From Gammaproteobacteria bacterium (lineage in GTDB: Bacteria > Pseudomonadota > Gammaproteobacteria > Steroidobacterales > SZUA-146): 13,853 nucleotides of DNA. Both the position numbers and the translations under genes were made by a program. Below, piece after piece: positions 8,106 to 13,853 of the stretch. The stretch lies in the NCBI GenBank assembly GCA_013002925.1, contig JABDLQ010000310.1, positions 1 through 13,853 on the forward strand. The letters run 5' to 3'. Every line of letters starts with the position of its first letter. Positions within the stretch are counted from its first letter, which is position 1. Under the pieces are notes generated by a model. That model made no database searches. It worked only from the letters and a program-made list of their open reading frames with translations, and was not told where the DNA came from.

Positions 8106-9642
8106 ATTGCGGCTTCAGCAGCGCTTTTGCCAGGCCTGGCAAATCCGGATTTCCGTCTGTGTTAACGGCGACACGATACGCTTTCTCTACTGTCGTTAAC
8201 GCGTCCGAGTTTTCCAGTTGCCATGTTAAAACGTCCGTAGTTGCATCGGATGGGTCGTCATCTGCGGCATTACGTCGTGCCAGTCGTTCGCGCAACACGC
8301 TGACGGGTGCTTTGCAATCGATGATGACCAGGTCATAAGCTGTGCTCTCGGCGAGTTCCAAAAATAAAGTGCGCTGCCAGGCCATCAGAAAAGTTGCATC
8401 TACAATTGCATGAAAACCAGCATCCGTTATGTGACGAACCAGCGATAATAATCTCTGGTACAGTGCCTGTGTAGCGCTGGCTGAATAGATTCCTCCACCC
8501 GGTTTTGCCGCAGCCCGCTCCAGTGGTGCAAGCCCGAAGCTGCGCTTGCGTTCAACATCAGCGCGCAGCCTAATAGCCGGCAGTACACTTTTCAGTGTAT
8601 TCGCAACGCGGGATTTTCCGGAACAGGAAAAACCATGCATCAGCAATATTTTTGGTGCAGTACGCCGCGACAGACGTGCCGCACAATCGACGTGCATGGT
8701 AATGTCCTTTTCCCGCAATGACGCTGTCATCGAGGTGTTGCAGGCGCTGACTTTTGCCCTGATGATTGCTTTATAAGCAGCATAAAGTGGCAGGACGGCA
8801 AGCCCGGCGTAATCCCCGGTACGTTCGAGGTACGCGTTCAGAAATTCAAATGCCAGATCGGTGCGCCCGTTATGGATGAAATCCATATAAGGGAAAGCGG
8901 CTTCATTGATCACATCAATCCAGCGTAAGGCCGGGTCAAATTCAAGCCTGTCAAAAGCGACAATCTGGTGGTTCAGACGCACCAGGTTGCCAAGATGCAG
9001 GTCACCATGACAGTCCCGTATAAAGCCATCGGCGTGTCGTTGGCTCAATGTTTTGCGCAGGCGTCGCAGCAATTGCACATCACGTTGACGCTGCGCGTAA
9101 AGCCGATCTCGCAGAATATCTGACAGCGGTAAATCATCAAGCGTACGGTAGTTCATAAAAATTGGCGAAACCACCGACCTGATTTTCCCGAAGTCGTCAT
9201 CATCGTCTGCGCGCTGCGCAGACAGATGAATTTCGGCAATATACGCGCCGAGATCTGCACCGTCCTGCAAATTCAATTGGCCCTCAGCCAACAAATGATC
9301 GAGACGCTCGTGCTGGGCGAACTGGTGCATCCGGACCGCGTAGTCAATTGCCGGTGTTGATCCAAATCGTGGTTGGGCAAAGGTGCCGCCGACAGGAATC
9401 ACGTCCAGGTACAGTTGTGGCGCCAGCTTTCGATTGAGCCGGAGCTCGGTCTCGCAAAAATGTTTGCGCAAATCCAATGTATGGAAATCCACAAAATCCA
9501 GGTTGACCGGTTTTTTAATTTTGTAGGCAAAACGGCCAGTCAAAAACACCCAGGAAATGTGAGTTTCGATGATGCGCAGATTATCAACCGGGTGGTCAAA
9601 CGATGCCGCGTCCACGCAGGCTGGATCAAATTGCGGCGTCAC
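8104..9642 (-). CDS. Fused aminoglycoside-phosphotransferase-like and P-loop kinase protein
   Basis: A 512-residue two-domain predicted kinase. Residues about 20-320 are an APH/choline-kinase-like domain: IETHISWVFLTGRFAYKIKK at the N-lobe, the catalytic-loop motif CHGDLHLGNL (211-220, Asp214 as presumed base) and the metal-binding-type FDRLEFDP (230-237). Residues about 330-512 are a separate P-loop domain with Walker A GFSCSGKS (337-344), an LRADVERKR segment and an arginine-rich RERLARRNA stretch, resembling gluconate/shikimate-kinase-like small-molecule kinases. This fusion is a known bacterial architecture; its substrate is not known to me, and antibiotic resistance should not be assumed. 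The start is GTG at 9642, supported by GGAG 7 bases upstream and by an in-frame stop just before it. It overlaps a 27-codon ORF and lies 86 bases after the small membrane-protein gene. Confidence 0.86.
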   Translation of the reverse strand: MTPQFDPACVDAASFDHPVDNLRIIETHISWVFLTGRFAYKIKKPVNLDFVDFHTLDLRKHFCETELRLNRKLAPQLYLDVIPVGGTFAQPRFGSTPAIDYAVRMHQFAQHERLDHLLAEGQLNLQDGADLGAYIAEIHLSAQRADDDDDFGKIRSVVSPIFMNYRTLDDLPLSDILRDRLYAQRQRDVQLLRRLRKTLSQRHADGFIRDCHGDLHLGNLVRLNHQIVAFDRLEFDPALRWIDVINEAAFPYMDFIHNGRTDLAFEFLNAYLERTGDYAGLAVLPLYAAYKAIIRAKVSACNTSMTASLREKDITMHVDCAARLSRRTAPKILLMHGFSCSGKSRVANTLKSVLPAIRLRADVERKRSFGLAPLERAAAKPGGGIYSASATQALYQRLLSLVRHITDAGFHAIVDATFLMAWQRTLFLELAESTAYDLVIIDCKAPVSVLRERLARRNAADDDPSDATTDVLTWQLENSDALTTVEKAYRVAVNTDGNPDLPGLAKALLKPQ

Positions 9643-9709
9643 GCAGGTTCTCCATCAGTTCGGGATTGCCGAAACCGGCATCGCAAAGCAATCTGTTTGA
9701 CTGCAACAC
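9626..9709 (-). CDS. Possible 27-residue ORF overlapping the kinase start
   Basis: A GTG at 9709 is preceded by AAGGA with a 6-base gap, a better ribosome binding site than most in this window. It opens a 27-codon frame (starting MLQSNRLLCDAGF) that ends in TGA at 9626, 17 bases inside the kinase gene in another frame. Ribosomes finishing it would stop just past the kinase GTG at 9642, an arrangement that allows translational coupling. The peptide resembles nothing I know and has no signal or membrane segment. It could be a chance frame, or the AAGGA may serve nothing. Confidence 0.22.
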   Translation of the reverse strand: MLQSNRLLCDAGFGNPELMENLRDAAI

Positions 9710-9728
9710 GGATGATCCTTTTGAAATG

Positions 9729-9971
9729 TTAAGGCTGCTCACGTGAATCAGCTGGCGTCCGCAATTCAACGATAATATTCACCAGCAATGGCAGCATCAG
9801 CGTGACACCTGCTGCGATTAACAACAAGTCATGATATTTGAAGCGCAGCAGTTCAGGGACAAAACCTGCCTGGGTTAGCCATTCAGTGACGCCGATGCAC
9901 GCCAGCACAAAGCCCAGCAAATCGAGTATCAGCAGGCGCATTGGAAAGAGTGCAGAAAAGTTTTTTGGCAT
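9729..9971 (-). CDS. Small two-helix membrane protein, possibly DUF1418-like
   Basis: An 80-residue hypothetical inner-membrane protein. Two hydrophobic segments are clear: LLILDLLGFVLACIGVTEWL (about 13-32) and LLLIAAGVTLMLPLLVNIIV (about 49-68), joined by a short polar linker and ending in a charged tail, ELRTPADSREQP. The pattern of an LILD/LILE start to helix 1 and GVxLMLPxxV in helix 2 resembles E. coli YbjC (DUF1418), but this is recall of a short motif rather than an alignment. The ATG at 9971 lacks a clear ribosome binding site; Met11 is an alternative. It is followed after 86 bases by the fused kinase gene and may be cotranscribed with it. Function is unknown. Confidence 0.6.
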   Translation of the reverse strand: MPKNFSALFPMRLLILDLLGFVLACIGVTEWLTQAGFVPELLRFKYHDLLLIAAGVTLMLPLLVNIIVELRTPADSREQP

Positions 9972-10235
9972 AGGGTAACCGGATCTTTATCAGAGACAGT
10001 GAGGCCATGATAGCCGCAAGGCTAAGCGGTAACCAGCATTCTTCCGCAAGGCCCCGGGATCAGCATCTGAAATGCTGCAGAACGCAAGTTCGGCCTGAAT
10101 TCGTGCTCGGTGCCAGCAGTCTTTAGCGTCGCGACCATATGTGTACTGCTCCGGACGTTATTACCTGCCACTGCCGCTTGCCCGGGTCTCATCCCACGGT
10201 CCGCATAAGAGACAGCACGAGAGGGTTTTTACAAC
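9972..10235. other. 264-base noncoding gap downstream of fhs
   Basis: No credible coding frame lies between the fhs stop and the small membrane gene. It holds three local structures: a 5-bp stem with a GCAA tetraloop on the plus strand (10011-10024), a 6-bp hairpin CAGCAT/ATGCTG (10061-10077), and the octamer CCGCAAGG twice (10014-10021 and 10044-10051). AGAGACAG occurs near each edge (9992-9999 and 10208-10215). I could not fit a tRNA, 6S RNA, or ZTP, glycine or THF riboswitch. No T-tailed fhs terminator is visible. Confidence 0.4.
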
Positions 10236-11918
10236 TCAGAACAGACCTTCAATCCGGCGGTCCTTGTTGACCCCGATAGCGTTGGCAGCCGGTACCCGCG
10301 GCAGGCCCGGCATTGTCATGATCGCGCCACAGACTACGACGATGAACTCCGCACCGGCAGACAGGCGCACCTCCCTTATTGGTACGACGTGTCCTGACGG
10401 TGCACCTCTGAGGGTCGGATCGGTGGAGAAGCTATACTGGGTTTTGGCCATGCAGATCGGGTAATTACCATAGCCCTCGGCTTCAAATTTTCGAAATTCA
10501 TCGCGGATTTTCTGATCAGCAACAATGTCTTCTGCACCATACATGCTCATGGCGATGTGTTTGGCTTTCTCCCACAGGGGCACGTCGGCCCGGTAGCTCG
10601 GTGAGAACTGGCTCGTGGAATGCTCCAGCAGGTCAACCAGAACGTGAGCCAGGTTTTCAGCACCTTTGCCACCGTGTTCCCAGTGCGATGAGACTGTGCA
10701 TTGCACGCTGTATTTTTCGCAAAAATCAGAAATGGCTTGATGCTCTGCATCGGTGTCGGTAACAAAGTGATTGATGGCAACGGTCACCGGCACACCAAAT
10801 TTTTTGAGATTATCAATGTGACGGCCCAAATTTACGCATCCAGCCTGCAGTGCCGCAATGTTTTCTGAAGCCAGGTCTTCCCTGGCGACACCACCATGCA
10901 TCTTGAGCGCACGGGTAGTCGCAACCAGGACAACCGCCGCCGGTTTCAAGCCAGCTTTGCGACATTTAATGTTGAAGAATTTCTCGGCACCGAGGTCGGC
11001 GCCAAAACCGGCTTCAGTTATCACATAGTCCGATAGTTTGAGCGCGGTCGCCGTTGCGATCACTGAGTTGCAGCCGTGCGCGATGTTGGCAAAAGGACCG
11101 CCATGCATAAGCGCAGGATTGTTTTCCAGTGTTTGCACAAGGTTGGGCTGGAATGCGTCGCGAAGCAGTGCGGTCATTGCGCCCTGGGCCCCCAATTCTT
11201 GCACTCTGACCGGTTTTTGCTCTTTGCGGGTGTAGCCCACCACGATGTTACCCAGACGCTTTTGCAGGTCATCCAGACTGGTGGCAAGACAAAAACACGC
11301 CATTACCTCCGATGCGACGGTAATGTCATAGCCACTTTCACGCGGAATGCCGTTGACGGGGCTTCCCAGACCGATGAGGATGTTGCGCAATGCCCGGTCA
11401 TTCATATCGACCACCCGTTTCCAGGTAATGCGGCGCTGATCCAGGTCCAGTGTGTTTTCCCAGTAAATGTGATTGTCGATGAGTGCGGAAAGCAAATTAT
11501 GGGCAGCACCAATTGCATGGAAATCGCCAGTAAAATGCAAATTGATATCGGTCATGGGAATGACCTGAGCGTAGCCACCTCCGGCCGCGCCACCTTTCAT
11601 GCCAAAGCACGGTCCAAGACTTGGTTCACGCAGGCAGATCGTAGCTTTTTTACCAATTCGGTTCAGACCGTCTCCGAGGCCAACTGTCGTCGTCGTTTTA
11701 CCTTCTCCCGCGGGGGTAGGCGAAATTGCCGTTACCAGAATCAATTTGCCGTCGGGCCGGTCTTTGATGCGGTCAAGAAATTCATAGGACAGTTTGGCTT
11801 TGTCGTGACCATAGGGAATGAGCCCTTCAGCCGGGATACCAAGCTTTTCACCGATGTCCGTGATGGGTTGTTTGTTTGCAGCCTGGGCGATCTCCAGATC
11901 TGAGCCTGTCTTTTCCAT
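10236..11918 (-). CDS. fhs: Formate--tetrahydrofolate ligase
   Basis: Joins formate to tetrahydrofolate with ATP to give 10-formyl-THF in the cytosol, the entry step for formate into C1 metabolism. The 560-residue length fits the family (about 555-560). The N-terminal start SDLEIAQAANKQPITDIGEK is characteristic. The ATP-binding loop TPAGEGKTTTT (68-78) is intact, followed by REPSLGPCFGMKGGAAGGGY (97-116) and NLHFTGDFHAIGAAHNLLSA (126-145), both hallmark segments of the enzyme. The ATG at 11918 has AGGTG seven bases upstream. It lies 77 bases downstream of the MocA-like gene on the same strand and could share its transcript. Many gammaproteobacteria lack this gene and rely on FolD and serine instead, so having both suggests real use of formate. 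No riboswitch is seen upstream. Confidence 0.98.
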   Translation of the reverse strand: MEKTGSDLEIAQAANKQPITDIGEKLGIPAEGLIPYGHDKAKLSYEFLDRIKDRPDGKLILVTAISPTPAGEGKTTTTVGLGDGLNRIGKKATICLREPSLGPCFGMKGGAAGGGYAQVIPMTDINLHFTGDFHAIGAAHNLLSALIDNHIYWENTLDLDQRRITWKRVVDMNDRALRNILIGLGSPVNGIPRESGYDITVASEVMACFCLATSLDDLQKRLGNIVVGYTRKEQKPVRVQELGAQGAMTALLRDAFQPNLVQTLENNPALMHGGPFANIAHGCNSVIATATALKLSDYVITEAGFGADLGAEKFFNIKCRKAGLKPAAVVLVATTRALKMHGGVAREDLASENIAALQAGCVNLGRHIDNLKKFGVPVTVAINHFVTDTDAEHQAISDFCEKYSVQCTVSSHWEHGGKGAENLAHVLVDLLEHSTSQFSPSYRADVPLWEKAKHIAMSMYGAEDIVADQKIRDEFRKFEAEGYGNYPICMAKTQYSFSTDPTLRGAPSGHVVPIREVRLSAGAEFIVVVCGAIMTMPGLPRVPAANAIGVNKDRRIEGLF

Positions 11919-11995
11919 AGTGCACCTGTATTAACGGTTGCGAATGTTGACGCATAACGCCGCCCCGGAGAAGGGTATCATGATTCAGGTGGAAC

Positions 11996-12616
11996 TCAAT
12001 CGCCGTCAACTTTGCAGTCACTGCTACCTTCGCGTTCAAAGTTTCGAAGCTGCTGCAGGTCTTGAGTTACGTCCAGATCCGTTGCCGCCGCCGGTATCCC
12101 GACGCGCTGGTGCCGCACGGATTGCAGCAAGGTTTTCGCCGCGCCGCTTTGCGCCATTAACGGGCTGAAATAACGCGATGGCCAGATGACCGGAGGCCCG
12201 ATCGTTCCGGCATAGGTAGCAGCCACCGGGTCTGTAGGTTGCTGCTGCCATTTTTCATGTAGCCGCAACAGGTCCCGAACTTGCACCCGGTACTGATCGA
12301 CCAGCAATAAGAGCAGGCCGGCACTATTGGCACGCGCCTGGATGGCCGTGGATATGGTGGCCGGCAGACCTTGCTGCCAGTGCGGATTATCAATAATTTC
12401 AACATCAGAGCACGTCGCCAGGGCATGGCGGTCCTGATCCGCATAGGGACCGACCACTACCAGCGGTGGCAATTGTGCACTTGTCCGAAGCGCAAACCGG
12501 GACGCCAGTTTGCAGGCCCGCAGAAGCAGCGGCTGTCCGAAAAGTTCAACCTGTTGTTTTGCAACACCAAGACGGTGTGACGCGCCGGCGCTTAGTATCA
12601 CAATATCCGCATTCAT
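11996..12616 (-). CDS. MocA-like nucleotidyltransferase (molybdopterin cytidylyltransferase family)
   Basis: Predicted to transfer CMP from CTP to molybdopterin, making molybdopterin cytosine dinucleotide for hydroxylases of the xanthine oxidase family. With the ATG at 12616 the protein has 206 residues, close to E. coli MocA (192). The frame stays open to a GTG at 12652, but the fold's first strand starts right after the ATG. The nucleotide-binding motif LSAGASHRLGVAKQQ (8-22) has the AAG form of MocA rather than the GGxS form of MobA. The usual DQP motif appears as VDQYR (106-110), Pro replaced by Tyr, and the following GHP/GNP-type motif appears as GPPV (140-143). DLDVTQDLQQL (180-190) matches the family's C-terminal DIDTPEDL. 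The two substitutions leave activity or exact specificity uncertain. It is divergent from a molybdenum hydroxylase operon, its likely client. Confidence 0.8.
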   Translation of the reverse strand: MNADIVILSAGASHRLGVAKQQVELFGQPLLLRACKLASRFALRTSAQLPPLVVVGPYADQDRHALATCSDVEIIDNPHWQQGLPATISTAIQARANSAGLLLLLVDQYRVQVRDLLRLHEKWQQQPTDPVAATYAGTIGPPVIWPSRYFSPLMAQSGAAKTLLQSVRHQRVGIPAAATDLDVTQDLQQLRNFEREGSSDCKVDGD

Positions 12617-12680
12617 ATTATCTTCGATGCATTTGAAAACAGGTAAGGTCACGGCAACCGCTGCAGCATGGCCGTTACCG

Positions 12681-12699
12681 CTGGTCTTTATCTGACCAG
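12681..12699. promoter_or_regulatory. 19-bp interrupted palindrome, candidate operator
   Basis: CTGGTC and GACCAG are perfect inverted half-sites separated by 7 bases, in the divergent gap between the MocA-like gene (start 12616) and the iron-sulfur subunit gene (start 12885). Spacing and symmetry suit a dimeric regulator. As RNA it would be only a 6-bp stem with no T tail, so a terminator is less likely. No known regulator's box matches. Confidence 0.4.
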
Positions 12700-12705
12700 A
12701 ATATC

Positions 12706-12846
12706 ATGAGCGCCACTGCATCGGCCCCGCTTCAGCAGCCGGCACTGAACGGAAAAAATACAGCAAGCGATCTTTTCCTCTACATTGCAGGCAACCCCGT
12801 CAACAATACCGGTTTTCATACAGGCTGCACGCTGAATAGTCTATGA
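12706..12846 (+). CDS. Possible 46-residue ORF ahead of the hydroxylase operon
   Basis: An ATG-started frame (MSATASAPLQQPALNGKN...) runs to a TGA at 12844-12846 in the divergent gap. It has no good ribosome binding site and no recognisable motif, and it overlaps the proposed -10 box for the next gene. It is listed because it fills an otherwise empty gap, but a chance frame is the likelier reading. Confidence 0.15.
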   Translation: MSATASAPLQQPALNGKNTASDLFLYIAGNPVNNTGFHTGCTLNSL

Positions 12847-12847
12847 T
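12842..12847 (+). promoter_or_regulatory. Putative -10 box for the molybdenum hydroxylase operon
   Basis: TATGAT is one mismatch from TATAAT and would start transcription near 12854, leaving a 30-base leader that holds the AGGAGG ribosome binding site (12875-12880). No convincing -35 is present at 16-18 bases, which would suit an activator-dependent promoter. Confidence 0.35.
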
Positions 12848-12884
12848 GTACCAAGAATATGCAGACAGTAGGGCAGGAGGCAGA

Positions 12885-13412
12885 ATGATCAAGTTCAGCG
12901 TTAACGGCAAGAAAGTTGCCACCGATTCTGAGCCGGCGATGCCGTTATTGTGGGTCATCCGCGAGCAACTCGGCCTGACCGGCACCAAGTTTGGCTGTGG
13001 GATAGCTCAATGTGGCGCGTGTACGGTACATCTCGATGGTAGTACGGTACGCTCATGTGTTACCCCGGTTGGTTCGGTGGCAGGTCGTGAAGTCACAACG
13101 ATCGAAGCACTGGCGGACAGTCCGAAAAATCTGCATGCGCTTCAGCAGGCCTGGCTGGATGAACAAGTGCCACAATGCGGTTACTGCCAGTCCGGCCAGT
13201 TGATGTCAGCTGCAGCTCTGTTGCAAGCAAACCCGCAACCGGATGATGCGGCCATCGATGCGGCCATGTCCGGAAATATATGTCGTTGCGGAATGTATTC
13301 GCGAATTCGGCGCGCCATCAAACGCGCTGCGATCGGACTCCAGACCACCGGTAACGATACGCCTGTCGGATTTGACAGGCAGAGGTCAACCGCGGAGAAC
13401 GGTGATGGGTAA
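12885..13412 (+). CDS. [2Fe-2S] subunit of an isoquinoline 1-oxidoreductase-type molybdenum hydroxylase
   Basis: Electron-transfer subunit of a xanthine-oxidase-family enzyme, carrying electrons from the molybdenum centre. The 175 residues hold both iron-sulfur clusters: the ferredoxin-like site Cys38, Cys43, Cys46 and Cys58 in FGCGIAQCGACTVHL and beyond, and the helical-domain site Cys98, Cys101, Cys133 and Cys135 in QCGYCQSGQ and NICRCGMYSR. The segment LLWVIREQLGLTGTKFGCG is typical of IorA-type subunits. The frame is open from 12843, but the ATG at 12885 is chosen because it follows AGGAGG and matches the family's short N-terminus. There is no signal peptide. Its last 8 bases overlap the large-subunit start, so the two are translationally linked. 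About 20 residues beyond the usual end (IorA is near 152 residues) look unstructured. The substrate is unknown. Confidence 0.93.
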   Translation: MIKFSVNGKKVATDSEPAMPLLWVIREQLGLTGTKFGCGIAQCGACTVHLDGSTVRSCVTPVGSVAGREVTTIEALADSPKNLHALQQAWLDEQVPQCGYCQSGQLMSAAALLQANPQPDDAAIDAAMSGNICRCGMYSRIRRAIKRAAIGLQTTGNDTPVGFDRQRSTAENGDG

Positions 13413-13853
13413 ATGGACGCGGCGAACTTTTATTGGCGCTGGTGTCGCAGGTGCCGGTGCCCTGATTGTTGGGGTAGCAATTCGGCCCGGAAACAGGGCC
13501 CCAAAGGTCATGGAAATGATGGCGGGTGCCGATGAGTCGCTGATCAATTTGTGGCTGAAAATTGCGTCTGACAACACAGTGACTGTTATTGCCCCGCACT
13601 CGGAAATGGGGCAGGGTGCACAAACCGCGCTTGCCATGATGCTGGCGGATGAGCTGGATGCCGACTGGAACCTGGTAAAATTTGCAGAGGCTCCGGCACA
13701 CCCGGAATACGCCAACTATCATTTGGCACGAGGCTTTATTATTGGCGAAGCGCAAGTTCCGTCAATCCTGATGGGTACGGTTGACGGAGTCTTCCGTAAG
13801 GCCACCCAGCATATGGGTCTGCAGGTCACCGGTGGCAGTGCGAGCATCCGTTT
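13405..13853 (+). CDS. Tat-exported molybdopterin-binding large subunit (IorB-like), 3'-truncated by the window edge
   Basis: Catalytic subunit of a xanthine-oxidase-family hydroxylase or aldehyde oxidoreductase. Only the first 149 residues are inside the window; full proteins are about 700-780. The N-terminus MGKWTRRTFIGAGVAGAGA is a twin-arginine signal: Arg-Arg-Thr-Phe-Ile followed by a glycine/alanine-rich hydrophobic stretch to about residue 26. The mature part begins with LINLWLKIASDNTVTVIAPH and SEMGQGAQTALAMMLADELD (66-85), the EMGQG motif typical of IorB-like proteins. The ATG at 13405 has GGAG 7 bases upstream and overlaps the small-subunit gene by 8 bases. The folded, cofactor-loaded complex would be exported as a whole, the signal-less small subunit riding with this one. 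Substrate-specific residues lie beyond the window. Confidence 0.92.
   Translation, partial: MGKWTRRTFIGAGVAGAGALIVGVAIRPGNRAPKVMEMMAGADESLINLWLKIASDNTVTVIAPHSEMGQGAQTALAMMLADELDADWNLVKFAEAPAHPEYANYHLARGFIIGEAQVPSILMGTVDGVFRKATQHMGLQVTGGSASIR

Noticed and set aside
8104..9642. Aminoglycoside resistance gene
   Set aside because: The APH-like domain is part of a widespread chromosomal fusion with a P-loop kinase; nothing here indicates antibiotic specificity or mobility.
10205..10215. ATAAGAGACAG, matching the inner part of the Tn5 mosaic end and library adapters
   Set aside because: Only 11 bases match and the next bases diverge from the mosaic end; no 9-bp duplication or transposon sequence is present. 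Chance is the simplest reading, though an assembly junction cannot be fully excluded without reads.
9972..10235. 6S RNA or a folate-gene riboswitch near fhs
   Set aside because: The two ends of the gap do not pair as in 6S RNA, the conserved ZTP and THF cores are absent, and the gap is downstream of fhs rather than upstream.
11076..11903. 275-codon plus-strand open frame antisense to fhs
   Set aside because: It lies entirely within the strongly conserved fhs gene and its translation resembles no protein; long antisense frames are common opposite biased coding sequence.
12617..12652. GTG start at 12652 for the MocA-like gene
   Set aside because: It adds 12 residues with no family similarity before the first strand; the ATG at 12616 fits family length better, though its ribosome binding site is weak.

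Overview
The window looks like ordinary chromosomal DNA from a gammaproteobacterium, probably free-living or marine. The grounds are an AidB-type acyl-CoA dehydrogenase close to the E. coli form, a proteobacterial-type HppD, a MATE pump, and a large secreted choice-of-anchor B protein with calcium-binding C-terminal repeats. Base composition is moderate (around 50-55% GC by eye) and even. I see no transposase, integrase, tRNA, rRNA or CRISPR array. The organism assignment is inference from gene families, since there is no rRNA to anchor it.

Layout: (1) 1-917 +, the 3' part of hppD (tyrosine catabolism). (2) 1148-2515 -, a MATE-family multidrug/Na+ antiporter. It is divergent across a 74-bp gap from (3) aidB, 2590-4242 +. 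(4) folD, 4368-5228 +, lies behind a hairpin. (5) 5392-8073 + encodes an 893-residue secreted protein with LVIVD-type repeats, an Fn3-like domain, a P-domain, a thrombospondin-3-like stretch and a dockerin-like pair of calcium loops. It has its own extended -10 promoter and a strong terminator. (6) A minus-strand block converges on it: a MocA-like nucleotidyltransferase (12616-11996), fhs (11918-10236), an 80-residue two-helix membrane protein (9971-9729), and a fused aminoglycoside-phosphotransferase-like/P-loop kinase (9642-8104). (7) Divergent from the MocA-like gene is a molybdenum hydroxylase operon: a small [2Fe-2S] subunit (12885-13412) overlapping a Tat-exported large subunit (13405 to the window end).

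How the genes fit together: folD and fhs together give formate -> 10-formyl-THF -> 5,10-methenyl-THF <-> 5,10-methylene-THF, so the locus carries a full C1 entry route on two strands. The MocA-like protein next to an isoquinoline 1-oxidoreductase-type enzyme suggests dedicated cofactor maturation, making molybdopterin cytosine dinucleotide for the neighbouring enzyme. A 19-bp dyad lies between the two. AidB, HppD and MATE have no evident shared pathway.

I found no clearly novel multi-gene system. The best leads are the divergent MocA/hydroxylase module with its dyad, the multidomain secreted protein, an overlapping 27-codon ORF with a strong ribosome binding site ahead of the fused kinase, and an unexplained 264-bp gap downstream of fhs.
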